Shown here in pieces: positions 7,404-15,009 of a stretch of 18,953 bases of DNA (positions within the stretch are counted from its first letter, which is position 1; the number at the start of each line of letters is the position of its first letter). Under the pieces are notes generated by a model. It was not told the origin of the DNA. It was given only the letters and a program-made list of their open reading frames with translations, and made no database searches. The translations under genes were made by a program, and so were the position numbers. Source of the stretch: Deltaproteobacteria bacterium (GTDB lineage: Bacteria; Desulfobacterota; Binatia; Binatales; Binataceae); the NCBI GenBank assembly GCA_021799555.1, contig JAJZAG010000030.1, forward strand, positions 1 through 18,953, written 5' to 3'.

Positions 7404-8837
7404 TTATTTTCCGCCGGAAGTAGCGGTCCCGAGCGTCGCGAGCGGATGCTTGCGCGAGCTCAGGAAGATCACGAGGTCCTCGAGTTGTTCGGGCTTCAGA
7501 TTTCCCGCGTAGGCGGGCATATTGTAGCCGCCGTTCATGATTCGAATCGTGAGGTCGGCTTTGGTTAACCGATCTCCGACGAAACTCAAGTCAGGTCCGC
7601 GATGCCCGCCGCTGCCTGCAATTTGATGGCAGTACTCGCATCCTTTTTCGTGAAACAGCATCGCACCGTCGGCGAACGGTCCGGTGTCGGAGCCCACGAC
7701 TCGCGCGGAGAGCGGTTGCGCCGTGAAATCGGGCGACCAAGGCTTGCGAATCGCTTCGACCCACAGTGTCGCAATCATCATAACGATCACGACTACGGCG
7801 CCGACCGCCCATGGGCGGTTGCGCGGATGGCGCTCTCCAGTGTTGGAGACGATCGGCACGATCAACAGGACGATAACTCCGACCAGCGGCGCCAGCAGGA
7901 TCACTGGCGTCGTCATTTCGTGCGGGATCAGCGCGAGCAGCGCAAAGTACCAGAGCAAATACCAGTCGGGCGCGGGATCGCTCGCGAGCAGGCTCGGGTT
8001 GGGCGGATTACCCAGCTTGGGCGGACCGAAGATCGCGGCCAGAGCGACGATCGCAATTACGACGGCGAGGCAAAATACCACGTCGCGCCACGCCGCATCA
8101 GGCCAGAATGGAACCCCGCTCTTTTCGATTAGCTCGTCATACTTCTTATGATAGGTCGCGGGATCAACCGGCTCACCGGCAACCGGCGGCTCCGAGATTC
8201 CGTCGTGCATGACCAGATAGAGATGAATACCCACCACCGCGAAAATAAGCGCCGGGATGAAAAACACGTGGAACGCGAAAAATCGCGAAAGCGTGGCGCC
8301 CCCGAGCGTCTTCCCGGCCAGCAGAAAATGCGCGAGCATCGGCCCTACTATCGGCATCCGTCCGGCCTGCTCCGCTCCCACCACGACCGACCAGACCGCA
8401 TTCTGGTCCCATCGCAACAGCTGCCCGGTGAATCCCATCGCGAGCGTAAGGAACAGCAACACCACGCCGGTTACCCAATTGAACTCGCGCGGGTATTTGT
8501 AACAGCCCATCACGAAAACCTGCGTCATGTGAATCCCGACCAGCAGAACCATCGCGGATGCGCCGAAGTAGTGCATCCCGCGCAGCAGGTTTCCCATCAG
8601 CGCCCGCGTAGTGATGAATTGCAGCGCCTGATATGCATCGCCGCTCGAGGAAATGTACGAAGTGGAAAGCGCGATCCCCGTGACGACCTGGATCATGAAT
8701 GCGACCAGCGTCGCGCTGCCGAATACGTACCACCATCCCGTGTCGGGCGGCACCGGATGGCGCGAAAGATCGCCCATCAGCTTGAGTAACCCGGTGCGTT
8801 CTTCGAACGCGTCGATCAGCCGGTGGATAAGATTCAT
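7404..8837 (-). CDS. Cytochrome b (b6/subunit IV type) fused to a cytochrome c domain
   Basis: The 477-residue quinol-oxidising subunit of a Rieske/cytochrome b complex. Four N-terminal helices carry the haem b ligands H89/H103 and H190/H205; the 14-residue gap in the second pair is the b6-type spacing. Three further helices (about 252-270, 310-330 and 342-362) form the subunit IV part, which predicts a periplasmic C-terminus. The Qo-site motif is PDWY (290-293) in place of the classical PEWY. The C-terminus (about 385-465) is a monohaem cytochrome c with C400-E-Y-C403-H404 and likely axial M440 (YNMPAY). It is the last gene of the oxidase operon and follows the Rieske gene after 22 nt. The attached haem would pass electrons from the Rieske protein to the oxidase. 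Assignment is firm; the quinone type is inferred only. Confidence 0.95.
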   Translation of the reverse strand: MNLIHRLIDAFEERTGLLKLMGDLSRHPVPPDTGWWYVFGSATLVAFMIQVVTGIALSTSYISSSGDAYQALQFITTRALMGNLLRGMHYFGASAMVLLVGIHMTQVFVMGCYKYPREFNWVTGVVLLFLTLAMGFTGQLLRWDQNAVWSVVVGAEQAGRMPIVGPMLAHFLLAGKTLGGATLSRFFAFHVFFIPALIFAVVGIHLYLVMHDGISEPPVAGEPVDPATYHKKYDELIEKSGVPFWPDAAWRDVVFCLAVVIAIVALAAIFGPPKLGNPPNPSLLASDPAPDWYLLWYFALLALIPHEMTTPVILLAPLVGVIVLLIVPIVSNTGERHPRNRPWAVGAVVVIVMMIATLWVEAIRKPWSPDFTAQPLSARVVGSDTGPFADGAMLFHEKGCEYCHQIAGSGGHRGPDLSFVGDRLTKADLTIRIMNGGYNMPAYAGNLKPEQLEDLVIFLSSRKHPLATLGTATSGGK

Positions 8838-8859
8838 CGCTGCGCGTCCGCCCGCGGTT

Positions 8860-9381
8860 TCATCCGATCGGCACCGCGCTGGTGCGGATCTCGACCATCC
8901 CGTTGTTGACTCTCACCGGATAGCGGAACAGCGGACGCGGCGGGGGACCTCCGGCGACAGATCCGTCGGAGTAGTAAACTCCGCCGTGACACGGACACAT
9001 GAACAAGTCCGCGTCGGGGAGCCATCGCACCGGACATCCCAGATGGGTACAGTTAACCGCGAACGCGGTAAACTCTCCGGTTCCGTCGCGGCGCAGCCAC
9101 GCCGCGGTTTCAGCGGTAACGCCGGCCCATGCCAGCGGCGAAGGATCGCGGAATGAGACGCGCACGGTTTTGCCGATCGGAAAACTCTCGGCCTCGCCGA
9201 CCGGCCGCCAGACTACCGGGAATTTCCTGATCAGCGGCCCGATAATAAAGCCGACAACCGGCACCGCGACCAGCGCGGCAGCGATCCCCATCAATCCGAG
9301 CGAAAGCCGGGACAGAAATTGGCGGCGTTCGGGACTGAGTGGGGCTTCGCTTTCAGTCGCGTGATTTTCGAGGTCACTCAT
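8860..9381 (-). CDS. Rieske iron-sulfur protein
   Basis: A 173-residue membrane-anchored [2Fe-2S] protein partnering cytochrome b. The cluster ligands are C111 and H113 (CTHLGC) and C129 and H132 (CPCHGG); C116 and C131 form the usual disulfide. The N-terminus has a twin-arginine-like stretch (ERRQFLSRL, 18-26) followed by one hydrophobic anchor (about 27-50), as expected for Tat-exported Rieske proteins. The frame extends to 9423, but the region before the two ATGs (9384, 9381) is unrelated to the family. Either start overlaps the upstream small membrane gene by a few nt, so translation is probably coupled. It accepts electrons from quinol at the Qo site. Confidence 0.95.
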   Translation of the reverse strand: MSDLENHATESEAPLSPERRQFLSRLSLGLMGIAAALVAVPVVGFIIGPLIRKFPVVWRPVGEAESFPIGKTVRVSFRDPSPLAWAGVTAETAAWLRRDGTGEFTAFAVNCTHLGCPVRWLPDADLFMCPCHGGVYYSDGSVAGGPPPRPLFRYPVRVNNGMVEIRTSAVPIG

Positions 9382-9598
9382 CATGCACCAGCTCTCCAAT
9401 CCAGCGCGAAAGCGCGATGACAAAAAGGATCAACCCAACCGCTGAAAAAGCGAGCGAGGTAACCAGCCCAAACGCTCCAAACGTAATTCCGAGCGCCATC
9501 ACGGCAGGTTGATAGGTCGGCGCAGGCACGCGCGCGGGTTTGGGTTCGATCCATCCTTGCGCGGCTTTCGCGGCGTTATGATCGATTTCGGGCGGCAT
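9374..9598 (-). CDS. Small two-helix membrane protein, possible oxidase subunit IV
   Basis: A 74-residue protein with a polar N-terminus (about 1-30, proline-rich near its end) and two predicted helices (about 32-50 and 52-68), ending in a charged tail. Its ATG overlaps the ctaG stop by one base (TGATG) and its own stop lies within the start of the Rieske gene, so it is clearly an operon member. Size, topology and place between ctaG and the Rieske gene suggest a small accessory subunit of the caa3 oxidase or a linker of the two complexes. I do not recognise a specific family, so function is inferred from context. Confidence 0.75.
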   Translation of the reverse strand: MPPEIDHNAAKAAQGWIEPKPARVPAPTYQPAVMALGITFGAFGLVTSLAFSAVGLILFVIALSRWIGELVHDE

Positions 9599-10428
9599 CA
9601 AGTAATCCTCTGGATCGTACGCAAGCCAACTCCGACCGCGCGGCCGCGCGCTTCGGGTTTCGAGTACCATCGGGCCATCACGAACATAATCGCGCCAAGA
9701 TAAATCAGGCCGCCCGGCACCCACATCAGAAGTCCGCCCAACTGTTGATCGACGGTGGGCGTAATCCCACAACCATCGCGCAGCATCGCGATGATTCCGA
9801 GCGGGTCGGCGGGATGCACGTAGGCGGGATAAAGGCCCGGCTTTGCGAAGGTGAGCAGAATAGCCAGCAGGCTATTGGAAACCGCCGCGGTCGCCAGATA
9901 AATGATCGCGTGCGTCGATTCCATCCGCGCGCTCGCGACGGGCGCGAAAATCGGCCACCAGAAGATCGTCGCGGTCACAAGGAAGCACAGATGCTCGACG
10001 ATGTGCACGTTTTCATCGCCGAGCGCAGCATTATAGAGCACGGGCCAATGCCAAAGCCACAGCGCCCCGGCTGCGAGCGTCCACGCCAGGGCGGGCCGCG
10101 TCAAAACCCGCTCGATTCGCGCAAGCGCCGGGATCGCGAGTACCGAACGCACGAATTTTTCCGACTGACCAGTAATCAGCAACGGCGGAACGATCAGGAT
10201 GAGTATCAGATGCTGGAGCATGTGCGCGCTGAACAGGTAATGATCCGAGAGTGCGTCGAGCGGTGAGACCAGCGCGAGAAACATCGCGGCGGCCCCCGCG
10301 ACAAACCAGGGTGCGTGCGAATAATCGCCGCGCTGAGCAAGCGCGTAAGCCGCGAGCAGCGCGGCGCATCCGATCACGATCGACGGATCAAAATCCCACG
10401 CCGTCAGCAGATTGCCAATTCCGTTCAC
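9598..10428 (-). CDS. ctaG: CtaG-type caa3 oxidase assembly factor
   Basis: A 276-residue polytopic membrane protein of the caa3_CtaG family, required in Bacillus for assembly of active caa3 oxidase, probably through copper handling. Characteristic features are SPLDALSDHYLFSAHMLQHL (residues 55-74, histidines 63, 69 and 73), LWLWHWP (123-129), the EHLCF segment with H146, and DQQLGGLLMWVPGG (227-240). About seven hydrophobic segments are visible. The start is a GTG that overlaps the coxC stop (GTGA, 10428-10425); the open frame upstream of it (to 10491) lies inside coxC and does not resemble the family. It overlaps the next gene by one base. This is the Bacillus-type CtaG, distinct from the proteobacterial Cox11 that shares the name. 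Confidence 0.92.
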   Translation of the reverse strand: MNGIGNLLTAWDFDPSIVIGCAALLAAYALAQRGDYSHAPWFVAGAAAMFLALVSPLDALSDHYLFSAHMLQHLILILIVPPLLITGQSEKFVRSVLAIPALARIERVLTRPALAWTLAAGALWLWHWPVLYNAALGDENVHIVEHLCFLVTATIFWWPIFAPVASARMESTHAIIYLATAAVSNSLLAILLTFAKPGLYPAYVHPADPLGIIAMLRDGCGITPTVDQQLGGLLMWVPGGLIYLGAIMFVMARWYSKPEARGRAVGVGLRTIQRIT

Positions 10429-10982
10429 AGGATCGCCCAGAGGTAAACGATGCTGAAAATCACGACCCAGACGGCATCGACGAAGTGCCAATAGATTCCG
10501 ACCGCCTCGAAGGCGTCAGCCTCGCGCTCGCTGCCGACCAAGCGGCGCGTGGCGGCAAGTCCGGCGACGATGGCGATCGCAACCAGGCCAATAAAAACGT
10601 GCAAGCCATGAAATCCGGTCAAGGTAAAGAATGTGGTCGCAAACAGGTTGCGATTCACCGCTATTCCACGTTGATAGAGTCCGGCATATTCGAGCGCCTG
10701 GCCACACAGAAACAGCGCTCCGAGCATGACAGTAGCCAGGAGCCACCAAAGCGTCGCGCGATGGGCACGGGCACGGTAGCCGGCCGCGGCCATGATCATC
10801 GTCGCGCTGCTCGCGAAAAGAAGAATCGAGAATAACCCTGTGCGCAGCGGATTCAAGGCGGTTGCAGCGGTCGGTCCGGCGCCCGGATACGAGTGATAAA
10901 ATACGTACGCGATTATCAGTAGCAGAAAAAAATTCGCTTCCGACAGGATGAACAGACTAACCGCGAGTTTAGCCTTCGGCAT
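10425..10982 (-). CDS. ctaE: Cytochrome c oxidase subunit III
   Basis: A 185-residue, five-helix short form of haem-copper oxidase subunit III. It starts MPKAKLAVSLFILSEANFF with the conserved E15 in the first helix, contains FFTLTGFHGLHVFIGL (about 117-132), and ends in the YWHFVDAVWVVIFSIVYL segment typical of the family. It lacks the two N-terminal helices of the seven-helix mitochondrial form, as in many bacterial caa3 and quinol oxidases. Its ATG is 6 nt after the coxA stop, and its stop overlaps the ctaG GTG. The subunit stabilises the catalytic core and may help deliver oxygen or protons. Confidence 0.95.
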   Translation of the reverse strand: MPKAKLAVSLFILSEANFFLLLIIAYVFYHSYPGAGPTAATALNPLRTGLFSILLFASSATMIMAAAGYRARAHRATLWWLLATVMLGALFLCGQALEYAGLYQRGIAVNRNLFATTFFTLTGFHGLHVFIGLVAIAIVAGLAATRRLVGSEREADAFEAVGIYWHFVDAVWVVIFSIVYLWAIL

Positions 10983-10988
10983 CGCCCC

Positions 10989-12656
10989 CTACCCTTCGAG
11001 CGCGGCTTCGACGCGTTCATCGGCACGATCCGGATACTTCAAGTCCCACAAGGGGCGCCGGCCATTGACGGGAGGCACCAGAGCGAAGTTCTCCGGCGGT
11101 GGCGGTGACGAGGTCGCCCATTCGAGCGTCCATGCATCCCAAGGATTGTCGCCCGCAATCGCGCCGGCCGTGAGGCTCCGGTATATGTTCCACAGGAATA
11201 CCAGCACCGAGGCCAGCAGGACGAACGCTCCGATCGTGGAAAGCATGTTCAGGATCGCCCAGCCGGGCAAGTCCGGATAGGTATACACGCGCCGCGGCAT
11301 CCCCATCATCCCGAGCGGATGCATCAAAAAGAACGTCAAGTTAAGGCCGCTCACCGTCAGCCAGAAATGCCAGCGGCCGATCCGTTCATCGAGCATCCTG
11401 CCCGAGATCTTTGGAAACCAGTAGTACAACCCGGCGAAGATCGCGAGCGCGGTTCCTCCGAACAGCACGTAATGGAAATGCGCGACCAAGTAGTAGGTAT
11501 CGGTGAGCTGCCAGTCGATCGGGATCACGGCGAAGCTGACGCCTGTCAGTCCGCCAATCGTAAACATCACTATAAAGCTGAGCGCGAACATCATCGAGGT
11601 TGTGAATCGAATCCGCCCGTGATAGAGCGTGACGGTCCAGTTGAAAATCTTGACTCCGGTCGGCACCGCGATCGCCATACTTGTGAAAACGAAAAACAGG
11701 TCGTAGACGTGGCCCATGCCGACTGCAAACATGTGATGCGCCCATACCGTGAAGGAAAGAAACGCGATCGCAACGGTTGACGCGGCGACGAATCCGTAGC
11801 CGTAGATCGGCTTGCCCGAAAACACCGGGATGACTTCGGAAATCATCCCGAACGCGGGCAAAATCATGATGTAAACCTCAGGATGTCCGAAGCCCCAGAA
11901 GTAATGCTGCCAGAGCAGCGCCGAGCCGCCGAAGGCGGGCGTGAAAACGTGCGCGTTCAGCAGACGGTCAACCAGCAGCAGCATCAGCGCGCCATTGAGC
12001 ACCGGCAGCGCCATCAGAATCAGAAACGAGTTGACCAGTGTCATCCACACAAACAGCGGCAGGCGCCGAATAGTTTGCCCCGGCACGCGCAACGTAATTA
12101 TCGTCACGATCATGTTGATCGCGCCCGCGATCGAGCTGATGCCTAGGCAGGTAAGCGCCAGCACCCAATAGGTCAGACCGTTGGAAAATGAATATGCGGG
12201 TTCCGAGAGCGGCGCGTAGCTGAACCATCCGGCATTGGGCGCTCCGCCGGCAAAGAAGCTGAAGTACAGCAGTATTCCGCCGAACAATTGGAGCCAGAAG
12301 CTCATCGCGTTAAGCCGCGGAAACGCTACGTCGCGAGCGCCAATCATCAGCGGAATCGCGTAGATCGACATTCCCGCGAGCATCGGCATCACGACCAGAA
12401 AGATCATCGTTGTGCCGTGCATAGTAAAGATCTGGTTAAAGGTGTCGGGGTCGAGAAGATGGTTGTTGGGCACCGCCAGTTGAATTCGGATCAACAGCGC
12501 CTCGACACCGCCGAGCGCGAAAAACAGCAGCACGGAAAGCATGTACATGATTCCGATCTGCTTGTGATCGACCGACGCAACCCACGCGAGAAGTCCGCGG
12601 TGGGCCGCTGCCTCACTCGGTTCTCCGGCACGCACCCTGACGGCGAGGCCGCTCAC
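10989..12656 (-). CDS. ctaD: Cytochrome c oxidase subunit I (type A haem-copper oxidase)
   Basis: A 555-residue, twelve-helix catalytic subunit reducing oxygen to water and pumping protons. Haem a ligands are H80 (TMHGTTM) and H395; the haem a3 ligand is H393 (VAHFHYV); CuB ligands are H258 (WGFGHPEVY), H307 and H308 (VWAHHMF). Y262 is the expected cross-linked tyrosine and E260 the D-channel glutamate, which places it in the A1 class; K336 (VPTGVKIF) is the K-channel lysine. All catalytic residues are present. Translation starts at a GTG overlapping the coxB stop (GTGA), so the two subunits are coupled. The C-terminal tail from about 500 is proline-rich and soluble. Confidence 0.98.
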   Translation of the reverse strand: MSGLAVRVRAGEPSEAAAHRGLLAWVASVDHKQIGIMYMLSVLLFFALGGVEALLIRIQLAVPNNHLLDPDTFNQIFTMHGTTMIFLVVMPMLAGMSIYAIPLMIGARDVAFPRLNAMSFWLQLFGGILLYFSFFAGGAPNAGWFSYAPLSEPAYSFSNGLTYWVLALTCLGISSIAGAINMIVTIITLRVPGQTIRRLPLFVWMTLVNSFLILMALPVLNGALMLLLVDRLLNAHVFTPAFGGSALLWQHYFWGFGHPEVYIMILPAFGMISEVIPVFSGKPIYGYGFVAASTVAIAFLSFTVWAHHMFAVGMGHVYDLFFVFTSMAIAVPTGVKIFNWTVTLYHGRIRFTTSMMFALSFIVMFTIGGLTGVSFAVIPIDWQLTDTYYLVAHFHYVLFGGTALAIFAGLYYWFPKISGRMLDERIGRWHFWLTVSGLNLTFFLMHPLGMMGMPRRVYTYPDLPGWAILNMLSTIGAFVLLASVLVFLWNIYRSLTAGAIAGDNPWDAWTLEWATSSPPPPENFALVPPVNGRRPLWDLKYPDRADERVEAALEG

Positions 12657-13585
12657 TTGAGGGTCTCCATATAGGCAACCAGTGCGCGCGCTTGCGCGTC
12701 GGTCAACTGGAAGTTGGGCATGTGAGTCTCAGGCTTGATCGAGTTCGGATCTTTGAGCCACTTGAACAGATTGGCCGGGGTATCAGCGGCCGCACCGGCG
12801 GCGATCGTGCCGCGCCCCGCCAGATGAGTGAGGTCGGGACCGATTCGCTGATTAGCGGGCGTGCCAGAAATCGTGTGGCAATTAACGCAGGTTTGATCGC
12901 GAAAGAGTTGCGCACCCTGCGCGGCCACGCCGGCGGTCGGGACCGGCGGAACGGATAGCTGGCGGCGTTGCCATGCGGCGAAATCGGCGGGGCGTTGCGC
13001 GATCACGACGATTCTCATCCACGCGTGTTGATTGCCGCAAAACTCGGCGCATGTGCCAAGGTAGGTGCCGGGCTTCTCCGCGCTGATCCAGATGTGATTC
13101 GGATGACCCGGAATCGCGTCGATTTTGCGTCCCAATTCGGGCACCCAGAAATCGTGAATCACGTCGGCGGATTCGACCTCGAGCAAAATTGGAGTGCCGA
13201 CCGGGATGTGAATCTCGTTGGCCGCGACGATTCCGGACTTAAGATAGTCCGCCTCCCACCACCATTGGTGGCCGATCACGCGCAGGTCGGGCGCGCGGCC
13301 GGAGACGGGAGGGTCTGAGGCGTGGATCGTGCGGACCGTGAAAATGAAGATCGCCACCAGCAGCAGCGCGGGGAGCACGGTCCAGATTATTTCAAGTCGT
13401 GGATTACCGAACTCCTGGCGCGCTTCGACGGCCCCCTCGCGATCGCGATAACGAATTATAGCAACCGTCACCAGCGTCGCGACCAACGCGAATATCGAGA
13501 ACATCACGAGCAGAATCGCGACAAACAAGTGCGCGATCGACGCGGCTTCCGGCGAAAACGGATTAAGTGTGGGTACGCCGGTCAT
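12653..13585 (-). CDS. ctaC: Cytochrome c oxidase subunit II with fused cytochrome c (caa3 type)
   Basis: A 310-residue subunit with two anchors (about 19-44 and 66-86), a cupredoxin domain with the aromatic stretch GHQWWWEADY (105-114), and the CuA ligands H144, C179, E181, C183, H187 and M190. A C-terminal monohaem cytochrome c domain (about 218-308) has C233-V-N-C236-H237 and axial M289. The fusion defines a caa3-type enzyme. It is the first gene of the operon. The frame extends to a TTG at 13618, but the family's N-terminus fits the ATG at 13585. A purine-rich AAGGGAG lies 21 nt upstream, too far to serve this ATG, so its ribosome-binding site is weak. No clear signal-peptide cleavage site is visible. 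Confidence 0.96.
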   Translation of the reverse strand: MTGVPTLNPFSPEAASIAHLFVAILLVMFSIFALVATLVTVAIIRYRDREGAVEARQEFGNPRLEIIWTVLPALLLVAIFIFTVRTIHASDPPVSGRAPDLRVIGHQWWWEADYLKSGIVAANEIHIPVGTPILLEVESADVIHDFWVPELGRKIDAIPGHPNHIWISAEKPGTYLGTCAEFCGNQHAWMRIVVIAQRPADFAAWQRRQLSVPPVPTAGVAAQGAQLFRDQTCVNCHTISGTPANQRIGPDLTHLAGRGTIAAGAAADTPANLFKWLKDPNSIKPETHMPNFQLTDAQARALVAYMETLK

Positions 13586-13621
13586 CGGACTTAAATGACC
13601 GGCCGACTCCCTTCGCAAAGC

Positions 13622-13635
13622 TCTCGCGCGCGAGA
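13622..13635. promoter_or_regulatory. 14-bp palindrome in the oxidase operon leader
   Basis: TCTCGCGCGCGAGA is a perfect palindrome lying just after the predicted transcription start of the oxidase operon. It could be an operator for a dimeric regulator or a hairpin near the 5' end of the mRNA. Confidence 0.4.
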
Positions 13636-13648
13636 CCGATCATCGATC

Positions 13649-13677
13649 ACGCTAGCGCCGCATTGCCGTGCTTTCAA
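13649..13677 (-). promoter_or_regulatory. Candidate promoter of the oxidase operon
   Basis: On the minus strand, TTGAAA (13677-13672) and TAGCGT (13654-13649) are separated by exactly 17 bp. The -35 box matches 5 of 6 consensus bases, the -10 box only 3 of 6. It lies in the 135-bp gap between the SRAP gene and coxB, about 64 bp before the start codon. This is a prediction from spacing and sequence. Confidence 0.4.
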
Positions 13678-13720
13678 GCGTGAGTGACGATTCCAGCCGC
13701 GACGTCCACCTTACAGAACG

Positions 13721-14395
13721 TCAGCGCGTCTCTTCGAGCAGCTCGGGCGAGTCGAATTTCGGGCTGTTGAGTTTCGGCGACACTGGCGTGGCGAGCAGAA
13801 GGCCGTCTGGCGCCGGCGCCAGCATCGGCTTCAGCGCCATCGCGTCGCGACACAGTGGATCCATCCAGTCATCGGCGCGCGTATCGGGAATAATCACCGG
13901 CATTCGGTCATGGTATGGAGCCATCGTGGCATTCGCGGTGGTTGTAATGATCGTAAAAGTGGTCTCCCACTGGCCGGGCTTCTTCTGCCAGGCTTCGTAG
14001 AGGCCGGCAAACAAGAGCAGGCCGCGGTCTGCGCGATGAAGCCAGATCGGACGGCGGGCATCTTTGGCGCCGGTCCATTCAAAAAATCCATCGGCCGGTA
14101 CCACGCAGCGGCGTTTGCGGAACGCGTCGCGAAATGCCGGGCGGGATTCGATTGTCTCGGCGCGCGCATTGATGCATCGCGCAGCCTGACTGGAATCCTT
14201 GGCCCACCGATTGACGAGGCCCCATCGAGCGATTTCGGCTTTGCGGGTTTCGTATTCGAGCCGCACCACGAAATGCAATTGCATCGGAGCCAAATTGTAG
14301 CGCGGCTTATACGTGGCAAGCGCTTCAGCCGCGACTCCCAGCTCCCCAGCCAACGCGTTACCGTCGCGGCGCGTGATCGTGAATCGACCGCACAT
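13721..14395 (-). CDS. SRAP-domain protein (YedK/HMCES family)
   Basis: A 224-residue SOS-response-associated peptidase family protein. Family members crosslink to abasic sites in single-stranded DNA through the N-terminal cysteine, protecting the lesion. C2 follows the initiator methionine (MCGRF), which must be cleaved off. N34 (RYNLAP), N76-R78-E80 (INARAET), E106 (GFFEW) and H162 (YHDRMPVI) match the known active-site positions, so it should be functional. The C-terminus (about 205-224) is a short variable tail. It lies upstream of the oxidase operon in the same direction but 135 bp away, so it is probably a separate transcript. AAGG and an AGGATAGG repeat lie just upstream of the ATG. 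Confidence 0.95.
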   Translation of the reverse strand: MCGRFTITRRDGNALAGELGVAAEALATYKPRYNLAPMQLHFVVRLEYETRKAEIARWGLVNRWAKDSSQAARCINARAETIESRPAFRDAFRKRRCVVPADGFFEWTGAKDARRPIWLHRADRGLLLFAGLYEAWQKKPGQWETTFTIITTTANATMAPYHDRMPVIIPDTRADDWMDPLCRDAMALKPMLAPAPDGLLLATPVSPKLNSPKFDSPELLEETR

Positions 14396-14447
14396 CGGCC
14401 TTATCCTATCCTAGCGCGAGAGCCTCCGGCCGTCGCCTAGCTTGGAC

Positions 14448-14640
14448 ACGTTCATCATTTAGACGTTTATTATCCCGTAACGTGCCGATAGTAATCTTTA
14501 TTACTAAAATGTTATGTGAGAAATGACTAGTTATTTATATATTCCATTGTAATCTACTCTAGTTGTTTAATAGAATTTACGGATCGCATGTTACTGTATG
14601 ATGCTAGATTCCGTATACACTGGTATTATATCAAGCGCGT
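14448..14640. other. AT-rich island with hairpin and direct repeats
   Basis: About 190 bp strongly enriched in A+T within an otherwise GC-rich sequence. It contains the 7-bp inverted repeat TAGTAAT-CTTT-ATTACTA (14489-14506), two near-identical direct repeats CTAGTTATTTA (14527-14537) and CTAGTTGTTTA (14559-14569) with start points 32 bp apart, and two GTAATCT copies (14491, 14549). No gene is visible in it. It sits between the divergent SRAP gene and the 98-codon ORF and probably contains the promoters of one or both; foreign origin is an alternative. Confidence 0.55.
14622..14629 (+). promoter_or_regulatory. Candidate extended -10 promoter (TG-n-TATTAT)
   Basis: TGGTATTAT (14621-14629) matches an extended -10 element at 8 of 9 positions counting TG and spacer; no good -35 box is seen at the usual distance. 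The hexamer ends 11 bp before the ATG at 14641, so the mRNA would have almost no leader. This is an inference from sequence. Confidence 0.35.
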
Positions 14641-14937
14641 ATGAAACCTCGAGTGCGTAGTAGAGGTCGTGCCGAAGGCGGCCAGTGGCAACGAAAGACG
14701 CACAGGCACTGGCGTGGATCGAGCGTGTGGCACCATCTGCACCTGAGCCGCGGCATCTCGCTGAATATCTGGACGATGAAGGGACTAGACCATCACGTTA
14801 TCGAATTCGGCGCGGTTACCGAACGGGCGCCGAAAGACGTGGCCGAGGCGAAGCGCGCCGCGCTGCGGCTGGTACGATCGCTGTGCCTGGCAGCAGCGCG
14901 GCGGGCCTTCAGGATGCTGCGGAATAGCCGCGGATGA
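14641..14937 (+). CDS. Orphan 98-residue hypothetical protein
   Basis: I do not recognise this protein. The frame runs from the end of the AT-rich island to TGA at 14935-14937. Third codon positions are mostly G or C across the frame, as in real genes of this window. The product is basic, with a histidine- and tryptophan-rich first half (residues 15-45), a possible beta-strand pair around 30-60 and an alanine/arginine-rich helix around 65-95. No ribosome-binding site is seen; leaderless expression from the adjacent extended -10 is possible. A second open frame (14685-14927) overlaps it and is judged a shadow. It could also be a degraded fragment. Confidence 0.45.
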   Translation: MKPRVRSRGRAEGGQWQRKTHRHWRGSSVWHHLHLSRGISLNIWTMKGLDHHVIEFGAVTERAPKDVAEAKRAALRLVRSLCLAAARRAFRMLRNSRG

Positions 14938-15009
14938 AGAACACCCGCGGCACTGCGCAAGCCGCCGCGACCCATGCTCCGCCCCAACATTATCGCGAGC
15001 GTTTCAGAA

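Noticed and set aside
14685..14927. Second open frame inside the orphan ORF
   Set aside because: Its codons have poorer third-position GC than the overlapping 14641 frame, and it has no ribosome-binding site. A frameshifted single gene was considered but is not supported.
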